Assembly (NCBI GenBank): GCA_937889015.1 | Contig: CALARR010000269.1 | Span: forward strand, 1-9,338 | DNA from: an uncultured Planctomycetales bacterium | Lineage (GTDB): Bacteria > Planctomycetota > Planctomycetia > Pirellulales > Thermoguttaceae | Length of the DNA: 9,338 nt | Reading direction: 5' to 3' | Part shown: piece by piece, positions 1 to 6,600 of the stretch | Position numbering within the stretch: position 1 is the stretch's first letter | How the letters are laid out: every line of letters starts with the position of its first letter | The notes under the pieces: model-generated | What the model saw: the letters and a program-made list of their open reading frames with translations, nothing else | The model's database searches: none | What the model was told of the DNA's origin: nothing | Made by a program: the position numbers and the translations under genes

Positions 1-116
1 CGGCCAAGGCCACGGCCAAGTCGGCCGCCAAGAAGGGCGAGGCCTTCGTCGATCGCCAACTGAAGATGGCCCTCGATTACCTGACCTCCGAATTCGCGCG
101 TGTCGACAAGCCCTAG
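1..116 (+). CDS. 3' end of a probable S41-family C-terminal processing protease (partial)
   Basis: Only the last 37 codons are present, read in the frame starting at base 3 and ending at the TAG at 114-116; the gene begins outside the window. The visible tail is an alanine/lysine-rich stretch followed by VDRQLKMALDYLTSEFARV. A short helix of the form D-x-QL-x-x-AL-x-x-L is typical of the extreme C-terminus of tail-specific (Ctp/S41) serine proteases, which cleave periplasmic or secreted proteins at their C-termini. From memory, such a gene often precedes tsaD in planctomycetes, which agrees with the neighbour here. None of the catalytic or PDZ domain is visible, so the assignment rests on this tail and on context. 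Its stop lies 55 bases before the chosen tsaD start, so the two genes may be co-transcribed. Confidence 0.5.
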   Translation, partial: AKATAKSAAKKGEAFVDRQLKMALDYLTSEFARVDKP

Positions 117-171
117 TGCTTCGTTAGAGCCACTCCTGGACTCCCCGGCCTCCGCGCACTGCTCCGCCTCC

Positions 172-1197
172 ATGAACCTGCTGACCCTGGAAACATCCTG
201 CGACGAGACGGCCGCGGCGGTCATCACCGACCGCCTGGAGGTGCTTGGCTCCGTCGTGGCCTCGCAAGACGCGCTCCATCAGCGCTACGGCGGCGTGGTG
301 CCCGAGTTGGCCTCGCGCGCCCACGTCGAACGCATCCTGCCGGTGATTGACCAGACCCTGCGCCGGTCCGGCGTGAGCCTGCAGCAACTCGACGCGATCG
401 CCGTGGCCAACACGCCGGGACTGGCCGGCTCGCTGCTGGTGGGACTGGTCGCGGCCAAGACCCTGGCCGCGACCCTCGGAATCCCGTTGGTGGCCGTCAA
501 CCACCTGCAGGCCCACATCTACGCCTGCAAGCTCTCCAGCGGCCAGGAGGTCTTTCCCTGCGTGGGGCTGATCGTCAGCGGCGGGCACAGCAGCCTCTAC
601 CGCTGCGCCGGCGCGCTGGACTTCGAACTGCTGGGCGCCACCATCGACGACGCGGCCGGCGAGGCCTTCGACAAGGTGGCCGCCATGCTCGGACTGCCCT
701 ATCCGGGCGGGCCCAGCGTGCAAAAAGCGGCCGCCGAGGGCAATCCCGCGGCCTACGCCTTTCCGCGCGCCTTTCTTCGCGATCCGCAGCGCCTGGATTT
801 CAGCTTCAGCGGCCTGAAGACGGCCGTGCGCTACGCCATCGCCGGGCCGGGCAAGCCCGGGCCCGACACCCCGCTCAGTGCGCAGCAGGTGGCCGACCTG
901 GCCGCCAGTTTCCAGGAGGCCGTGGTCGACTGTCTGGTGGGCAAGGCCTTTGCGGCCCTGGAGCAGACCGGCATGCGCCGTCTGTGCGTGGGTGGCGGCG
1001 TAGCGGCCAATGCCCGGCTCCGCCAGCGCCTGCAGGAGGAAGCCGACCCGCGTGGCGTGCGCTTGTTTGTGGCCCCCCTCAAGCTCTGCACCGACAACGC
1101 CGTGATGGGCGCGATCGCCCTGGAACGCCTGCAGGCCGGCCTGGTCGAGGATCTGACGCTCGACGTCTACCCGGGCGTGATTCGCAAGCCGCAGTGA
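172..1197 (+). CDS. tsaD: tRNA N6-adenosine threonylcarbamoyltransferase TsaD
   Basis: TsaD (Kae1/Qri7 family, formerly Gcp) transfers the threonylcarbamoyl group from threonylcarbamoyl-AMP to A37 of tRNAs that read ANN codons, acting in the cytoplasm with TsaB and TsaE. The 341-residue product is close to the 337 of E. coli. The N-terminal ETSCDETAAAV (residues 7-17) is the family signature. The iron-binding pair H111 and H115 lies in NHLQAHIYA, and the third ligand is D308 in CTDNA. The ASKHA-fold nucleotide-binding motifs are SGGHS (136-140), GEAFDKVA (163-170) and GGGVAAN (274-280), so all key residues are present. The frame stays open upstream to a GTG at 100, but that 24-codon extension overlaps the preceding gene and has no family match. 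ATG 172 puts the signature where the family has it, although no Shine-Dalgarno sequence precedes it. The gene lies behind the S41 tail and converges with tyrS. Confidence 0.97.
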   Translation: MNLLTLETSCDETAAAVITDRLEVLGSVVASQDALHQRYGGVVPELASRAHVERILPVIDQTLRRSGVSLQQLDAIAVANTPGLAGSLLVGLVAAKTLAATLGIPLVAVNHLQAHIYACKLSSGQEVFPCVGLIVSGGHSSLYRCAGALDFELLGATIDDAAGEAFDKVAAMLGLPYPGGPSVQKAAAEGNPAAYAFPRAFLRDPQRLDFSFSGLKTAVRYAIAGPGKPGPDTPLSAQQVADLAASFQEAVVDCLVGKAFAALEQTGMRRLCVGGGVAANARLRQRLQEEADPRGVRLFVAPLKLCTDNAVMGAIALERLQAGLVEDLTLDVYPGVIRKPQ

Positions 1198-1201
1198 GCC
1201 G

Positions 1202-1211
1202 GGTCGCGACC
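1202..1211. other. 10-base perfect palindrome in the 16-base tsaD/tyrS convergent gap
   Basis: GGTCGCGACC is self-complementary and fills most of the 16 bases between the tsaD stop (1195-1197) and the tyrS stop (1214-1216). There is no loop and no T-run, so it is not a recognisable intrinsic terminator. With so short a gap, any transcription stop for either gene must lie inside the other gene or depend on Rho. The palindrome could be chance in GC-rich DNA. Confidence 0.3.
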
Positions 1212-1213
1212 GT

Positions 1214-2500
1214 TCAGCCTCGGAACCGCAGCAGGGCGTAGTTCTTCTTGCCCGCGCGGAGCACCAGCACCGTCTCGCTGGCCAGGTCGGCGGCCGTCAG
1301 CCGGCGCTGAATGCCTTCCACGCGGCGGTTGTTGACATAGGCCCCGCCCTGTTCGACCGTTCGCCGGGCCTCGGCCTTGGTCTTGCTCAGGCCGGCCTCG
1401 GCCAGGGCGTCAACGATCGCCAGGCCCTCGCCTTCCAGCATCGTGCGCGGCATTTCGCGGCTGGGTACGTCGGCGAAGATCTCGTTGAGCTGGGCGTCGT
1501 CCAGCGATTCGATCTCGCCGCCGAAGAAGACCTTCGTCGCGCGCTGCGCCGCCGATAACCCTTCCGGGCCGTGGACCATCACGGTCAACTCGCTGGCCAA
1601 ACGCTGCTGGGCCACGCGCCGCCCCGGATCCCGGCCGTGCTCTTCCATCACGCCGCGGATCTCCTCCTGGCCCAGCTCGGTGAAGAAGGCCAGGCACTGC
1701 CCCACCTCAGCGTCTTCCAGGTTGATCCAGTACTGATAGAAGCGGTAGGGGCTGGTCTTCTCAGGCGCCAGCCACAAGGCGCCCGACTCGGTCTTGCCCA
1801 TCTTCGAGCCGTCGGCCCGGGTCAGCAAGGGGCAGGTGATGCCGTACAGTTGCACGCCGCGGAAGCGGCGCGCCAGGTCGATCCCGGCCGTGATGTTGCC
1901 CCACTGATCGCTGCCCCCGGCCTGCAGTTCGCAGCCGTAGGACTCGTTCAGATGCACGAAGTCGTAGGCCTGCAGCAGCATGTAGCTGAACTCGGTGTAA
2001 CTCAGCCCGCTGTCGGTGCGTTCCAGGCGGCTGCGCACCGAGTCCTTGGTGAGCATCACGTTGACCGGAAAATGCTTGCCCACGTCGCGGAGGAACTCCA
2101 GGTAGCCGAACTTGCCCATCCAGTCGTAGTTGTTCACCAGCAGGGCCGATTGCTGGCCGCAATCAAAGTCCAGGAACCGCCGCAGTTGGACCTCCATGCC
2201 GGCCACGTTGGCGCGCAGCGTGTCGACCGACAGCAGCTTGCGCTCCTCGCTCTTGCCGCTGGGGTCGCCGATCATGCCCGTGGCCCCACCCACCAGGGCG
2301 ATCGGCCGATGGCCCGCCTGCTGGAACCGCCGCAGGGTCATCAGGGCCAGCAGATGCCCCACGTGCAGGCTGTCGGCCGTGGGGTCAAAACCGATATACA
2401 GGGTCCGGGGCTGCTGGAGCAACCACGCCCCGATTCCCTGGTCATCGGTCGTCTGGTGGATCAGTCCGCGCCAACGCAGTTCCGCAACGATGTCCTTCAC
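1214..2500 (-). CDS. tyrS: tyrosyl-tRNA synthetase TyrS
   Basis: This class I aminoacyl-tRNA synthetase activates tyrosine with ATP and charges tRNA-Tyr in the cytoplasm. The product has 428 residues, against about 420 for bacterial TyrRS. The catalytic Rossmann domain comes first: LYIGFDPTADSLHVGH (residues 34-49) holds the tyrosine-pocket Y35 and the HIGH-type motif HVGH (46-49). SYMLLQAYD (172-180) carries the tyrosine-recognising Y173, Q177 and D180. GGSDQWGNI (195-203) and the KMSKS-type loop KMGKT (233-237) follow. A C-terminal S4 RNA-binding domain covers about residues 357-425 (SKTKAEARR, then GGAYVNNRR). All motifs are intact. The start is GTG at 2498-2500, chosen because AAGGA sits six bases upstream. 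ispD lies 93 bases upstream in the same direction, with heptamer repeats between. I see no T-box leader. It is the only copy in the window; whether a second TyrRS exists elsewhere cannot be told. Confidence 0.97.
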   Translation of the reverse strand: MKDIVAELRWRGLIHQTTDDQGIGAWLLQQPRTLYIGFDPTADSLHVGHLLALMTLRRFQQAGHRPIALVGGATGMIGDPSGKSEERKLLSVDTLRANVAGMEVQLRRFLDFDCGQQSALLVNNYDWMGKFGYLEFLRDVGKHFPVNVMLTKDSVRSRLERTDSGLSYTEFSYMLLQAYDFVHLNESYGCELQAGGSDQWGNITAGIDLARRFRGVQLYGITCPLLTRADGSKMGKTESGALWLAPEKTSPYRFYQYWINLEDAEVGQCLAFFTELGQEEIRGVMEEHGRDPGRRVAQQRLASELTVMVHGPEGLSAAQRATKVFFGGEIESLDDAQLNEIFADVPSREMPRTMLEGEGLAIVDALAEAGLSKTKAEARRTVEQGGAYVNNRRVEGIQRRLTAADLASETVLVLRAGKKNYALLRFRG

Positions 2501-2506
2501 GATTCT

Positions 2507-2511
2507 TCCTT
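2507..2511 (-). promoter_or_regulatory. Shine-Dalgarno sequence of tyrS
   Basis: On the minus strand AAGGA lies six bases before the GTG start at 2498-2500. It is the clearest ribosome binding site in the window and decides the tyrS start. It begins six bases downstream of the heptamer repeat run, so the repeats form the tyrS leader if the transcript starts upstream of them. Confidence 0.75.
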
Positions 2512-2516
2512 GGGAG

Positions 2517-2565
2517 CTATGAGCAATCAGCTATCAGCAATCAGCTATCAGCAATCAGCGGCCAG
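2517..2565. repeat. Tandem heptamer repeat (CAATCAG/CTATCAG), seven units
   Basis: Read on the plus strand, the units are CTATGAG, CAATCAG, CTATCAG, CAATCAG, CTATCAG, CAATCAG and CGGCCAG. Five consecutive units (2524-2558) fit C[A/T]ATCAG exactly, alternating between the A and T forms, so the higher-order unit is 14 bases. The flanking units are degenerate. The run fills about half of the 93-base ispD-tyrS gap and is much richer in A+T than the genes on either side. Short intergenic heptamer runs are known in other bacteria, for example the STRR heptamers of cyanobacteria; the sequence here is only analogous. I see no coding role. It could be a slippage-prone spacer, a protein-binding array, or a copy of a genome-wide repeat family. 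Confidence 0.9.
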
Positions 2566-2593
2566 ACAGATTCTACCACGCACTTCCCAGGGC

Positions 2594-3331
2594 TCAGCGC
2601 CACATGTCGTCGCCGGCAAAGGGGTGGATGGGGCCGAGTTTGGGTTTGGGCAGGGCCTTGAGGGCCTGCTCAGCCAGATTGAGGTCTTCGCGCGTGGTGA
2701 TTTTCAGGTTCAAGGACGAGCCGAGCACGACCGTCACCTTGTGTCCGATCCGCTCCACGAGTTGCGCCTCGTCGGTGGCCACGAAGTTGCCGCGGCGTGC
2801 ATAGGCGTCCAGCAACAACTGTTTGCGAAAGACCTGGGGCGTCTGCGCCTCCCAGAGGTTCTCGCGGGAAACCGTCTCCTGGATCAGGTGGTCGGGCCCC
2901 ACGCGCTTCAGGGTCCCCGCCACGGGGATGGCAAAGATGGCCGCCCCCGTGCTGGCCGCCGCCTCGAAAATCTTGTCCACCCAGGGATCGACCAGGCAGG
3001 GCCGAGCCGCATCGTGGACGCAGACGAACTCGGCCTCGGGCTTGACGCGTGCCAGGGCGGCCTGCACGGAATCGGCCCGTTCGGCCCCCCCCTGCACCAC
3101 CTCCACACCCAGGATGGCCACGTTGGAGCTGAACTTGAAGTTGAAGTACTCGCGATCCTCGGGCGAGATGACCACGATGGTCTGCACCACGTCGCTGCGA
3201 TTCAGGAATCGCTCGGCCGAATGCAGCCAGACGGCCCGATTGGCCAGCGGCGCGAAAGGCTTTTTGTAGTTCTTGTCCTTGAAGCGGCTGCTGCGGCCGG
3301 CGGCCGGCAGGATCACGGCGAACTTGGGCAT
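2594..3331 (-). CDS. ispD: 2-C-methyl-D-erythritol 4-phosphate cytidylyltransferase IspD
   Basis: IspD couples MEP with CTP to give CDP-methylerythritol, the third step of the MEP route to isoprenoid precursors. The 245-residue product is near the 236 of E. coli. The nucleotide-binding loop PAAGRSSRF (residues 9-17) is followed by K23/K24 in NYKKPF. VHDAARP (105-111) is the family's central motif, QTPQVF (163-168) and TDEAQLVE (187-194) follow, and K210 in LNLKIT matches the conserved C-terminal lysine. The usual G-x-G of the loop reads R-S-S here, which I remember as the planctomycete form. The last 20 residues, proline-rich and ending in DDMWR, extend past the usual family end. The frame is open for another 55 codons upstream (to 3496), but that arginine- and proline-rich part is unlike IspD, whereas ATG 3331 gives the standard N-terminus MPKFAVILPAAG. 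No strong Shine-Dalgarno is seen. No ispF follows; the next gene downstream is tyrS. Confidence 0.95.
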   Translation of the reverse strand: MPKFAVILPAAGRSSRFKDKNYKKPFAPLANRAVWLHSAERFLNRSDVVQTIVVISPEDREYFNFKFSSNVAILGVEVVQGGAERADSVQAALARVKPEAEFVCVHDAARPCLVDPWVDKIFEAAASTGAAIFAIPVAGTLKRVGPDHLIQETVSRENLWEAQTPQVFRKQLLLDAYARRGNFVATDEAQLVERIGHKVTVVLGSSLNLKITTREDLNLAEQALKALPKPKLGPIHPFAGDDMWR

Positions 3332-3615
3332 GGTAGGCTCTGGGGGTCTAGGGCCCCGCCCGTTCAGCCGGTGGCGCGCCCACTGACCTGCCGGGACAGT
3401 CCCCGTCCATTGTGCGGTTTCGGCCCCGGGCGTCAAGACGCAGGCGCGCCACCTGAGGGCGCGTGTCCTGGACCAGTTTCGGCCATGTGTTACCATGAGC
3501 AGCAGCGGTTGATGACCGGAGATGCCGCTCCACTGCAGTGGGGGGCGTTTCTCCGCAAGATGCCGCGGCCGATCCTGGTGGAGCGAAGGCCTCGAAACCC
3601 AAGAGTGGAAATAAG
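3332..3615. promoter_or_regulatory. Divergent intergenic region between ispD and the 1315-codon gene
   Basis: This 284-base stretch separates two outward-facing genes, so promoters for both probably lie here. I cannot pick out a convincing -35/-10 pair on either strand in this GC-rich sequence. The only clear structure is the 12-base palindrome at 3530-3541. Open frames running into it from both flanking genes (to 3496 from ispD, from 3538 into the large gene) give low-complexity peptides and are taken as non-coding. Confidence 0.5.
3530..3541. promoter_or_regulatory. 12-base perfect palindrome upstream of the large unknown gene
   Basis: CCACTGCAGTGG reads identically on both strands and ends 74 bases before the ATG at 3616. 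A perfect 12-base dyad with no loop fits an operator for a dimeric regulator better than a terminator. Nothing further links it to a named regulator. It includes a PstI-type CTGCAG core, so a restriction or methylation context or simple chance is possible. Confidence 0.35.
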
Positions 3616-6600
3616 ATGGACTTGGAGCACGTCAGCCCGGAAACCTGGAAGCTCCTTGAAGACATCGTGGGCTATCTGAACTTCTCGTCGGGTTCACCGG
3701 ACCCCCATTTCTTGGGGAACCTGAATCGCCTGTTTGGTGTCTTGGGGCGTCAGGATCAACGCGATTGGCCGCGTCCCGAGCAGCCCCTGTGGTGCGAGGT
3801 GCGGCAATTGCTGTGGGCCGCGGTGGAGCGACTTCGCAGTGCGGGCGGGGTGTTTGCACGCACCGAGCAGGCCGAGGCGGCCCTGCATCTGACCTTCGAG
3901 TACGTCTTGCCCGGCTATCGCCAGCATCATCGGGACCTGTTGTTTCATCAGACCGAGGAGCGGTTGTTTCAGCCCTTCTTCATGGGCCGCGTGTTGGAAG
4001 CCGTGCTGCAGCAAGGGCCGCCCTGGGAGGAGTCGCAGCGCGTGGTCAGCGGCTGCCTGCGGCAGTTGAACAACTTCATCGGACATCGCCCCGTGCCCGT
4101 GCTGCAGACGGCCCAGAAGATCGAGCCCTACGCCCACGAATGGGTGGCGCCGATTCCCTTGTTCATTGCCGGCGCGGGGGTGGCCGTGGGGCGTTACCAG
4201 GACCTGGTCTCCAAGGCCTTGGAGATTCTGCAGGCGACGGAGCCCCGGCTCCTGGCCCAGGCCTGGTTCCACCCCGATTGGCTCAGCGAGTTGGCCCTCG
4301 ATCCGCGCGCCTACGATTTCGATCATCCCGTGAACAAGCGTCCCAACTACCATTTTGGCCAGTGGGATCCGCACCTCATCGACAATGCCGGCCGCTACCG
4401 GCGGTTCATCCTGCACGAGGTCACGTTGGACGCCATGCTGGTGCGCGTCGAGCAGCGCGGCAAACTGTCCTACGATCAGATCCTGTACGAGGCGGCGGCC
4501 GTCCTGGCCGGCACGATCCTCATGGCCGGCGGAGTCAGCGGCAGTGGGCCGGGCATGCACGACTCCAGCGTCACGCTGTCCACGCTCTTGCCGCGGATTG
4601 CCGCCTACCGGGATGCGTTCTACGAGTGGCTGTTGAAGGGCCTCCAAGGCGCGCACGGCACTCGCCTCCGCGAGGAGGCCACGAACCTGCGCCAGCCCTT
4701 TGGCGGAGCGCGCCAGCATCTCAACCAGCAGTTGGCGCGGCGCCGCGCCATGCAGGTGCAGCACACGCACCTGGCCCAGTTCTACTCGTGGATGGGCTAT
4801 ACCGAAGCGGCGGCGAGCCAGGCCGAGATCGTGCCCGTCGCCTCGGCGCGCATGATGTGCCAGGTGTATTGCCGCCTCACGGCCGCGCGGCTGGCGATCG
4901 ATGCCGGAAACCTGGCCGAGGCCGCCGCGGCCTTGCCCGAAGTCGAAGACCTGTTGCACCGCGCGATCGAGTGCGGGGCCATGGCCGACCCCTGGAACAT
5001 CCTGGGCTTCGGCGCGCAGTACAGTCTGTTTCCGGCGGTCGAGAACAGCGTGCACGACTATCGTCTGGACGAGTTGATCGAGCTGATGCGGCAGATCTTC
5101 GCCCTCTACACGCGGCTGCAAAAGGAGGCCGTGGCCGCCGGCGACCGGGAACTGCCGCAACAGCTCTCGCGCGGCATGCAGCAACTGGCGCGCTGGTGGG
5201 ACAAGTACGCCAGCGTCGAGGTCGGCGACGTGGAAGGCTTTTCCGGTCGCCAGGCCTGGGAGTCGGCCGAGCACGTGGCCGACGTGTTGCGCGCCTGGCA
5301 CGCGGCGGGGACGGCCGCCGGAGACCTGGCCTTCTGGCGGGGCCGATTGGAGCAATTCACCTCCGCCAAAGCCTATGCCCTGGTGGTCGAATCGCTTCTG
5401 GAACAGGAAGACCTGGTGGCCGCCATGGCCCTGTTGATCCAGTGGCTCAGCCGCGCTGCCGAGATCCCCCTGGAGGACATGGACTACTCCTTCCACGAAC
5501 TGACCCGCAGGTGGATGGAAAACCTGCTGACGGCCGACAGCCCCGATCCGACGCCAGCGCCCCAAACGCGCTGGGCCCTGGCGCGCAAGATGCTCGACTA
5601 CATGGAAGCCAACGCGGAAGAGTACTGGCTCGTGCCGCGTTTGGAACTGGAAGACGCGGCGCAGGCCGAAGAAGCCGACGACGACGAGGAAGACGGTCTG
5701 TTTGCCGCCGCCTACGAGGATGTGACCTTCCGCGACAGCGCCGACGACGGAATGGAAGGCGAAATGCTCCAAGGCGGAGCGGCGCCGGCCACCGATTTCG
5801 AATTGAACTACGAGGCCGAACGGATCGCCGCGCGCCTGAACTTCCTGACCACCCTGGCCCACCTCTGGAAACGCGTGGCGTCGGCCCTGGGCGCTGTGCC
5901 GGAGGAGGCCGCCGAACGCCAGGGCGTGCTGGCCGGCTGGCTGGACCAGGCGGGCCGCAATCACAAGCAACTCTCCGCCCTCTTGACGGCCATCGATCGC
6001 TATCCCATTCCCACCCCGCGCAGCAACCAGGAATCGCTGGTGGAGTACGACCGCCGCCGGAGCGTGAAGGAGCACGTGCTGGAGCAAGTGATCGCCACCT
6101 CGGTGGAGACGGCGGACGCCGCGCGGAGCCTGCGCGCGGCCATCGACCGCCACGAGCCCGAAGCCGACCTGCCCGCCTGGGAACACGCCGCCCAACGCGT
6201 GCTCCGCGCCGTGTTTCGCGGCGACGCCCAAGAGGGACGCGCCGCCTGGCCCGACTTGATCCAGGCCCTGGCCGACCAGCCCTTGCTGTACGTGGCCCTG
6301 GCCAAAGGCGGCAGTCCCCAGCGGATCGTGGCCAGCCGCAACGTGCAGCGCGTGTTGCGCCGACTGCTGGCCTATCTGCCCCGCCTGGGGTTGCTGGAAG
6401 AGACGTACCAACTGATCGAGACCATCCAGGAGATGGAGCAGAATCACGCCGTGGGACCGGGGGCGATCACCGAATTCGACCAGATGTTCGACATCGGTTG
6501 CCGGGGGATCGCGCGCTGCCTGGCCGATTCCTCGCGCGACTGGTACCCCACCGCCCCCTTGGCCGCCGACACCGACAACCCCGCCGACCTGGAACTCATC

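Noticed and set aside
100..171. A 24-codon N-terminal extension of tsaD
   Set aside because: It overlaps the stop of the preceding gene and places the ETSCDET signature too far from the N-terminus for the family.
2517..2565. CRISPR array
   Set aside because: The units are seven bases long and directly abutting, with no spacers and no cas genes nearby.
2501..2593. T-box or other tRNA-sensing leader before tyrS
   Set aside because: The gap is only 93 bases and half of it is heptamer repeat. I find no T-box consensus, specifier stem or terminator/antiterminator pair.
3332..3496. A 55-codon N-terminal extension of ispD
   Set aside because: The extension is rich in R, W, T and P and unlike any IspD; the internal ATG at 3331 gives the normal family N-terminus.
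3538..3615. A 26-codon N-terminal extension of the large unknown gene from GTG 3538
   Set aside because: The extra peptide is low-complexity (G, A, P, K, S), and ATG 3616 has a GAGTGGA just upstream. It remains possible without N-terminal data.
1571..3679. A 702-codon plus-strand frame antisense to tyrS and ispD
   Set aside because: It spans two well-identified genes on the other strand plus the gap between them, and its sequence has no family features.
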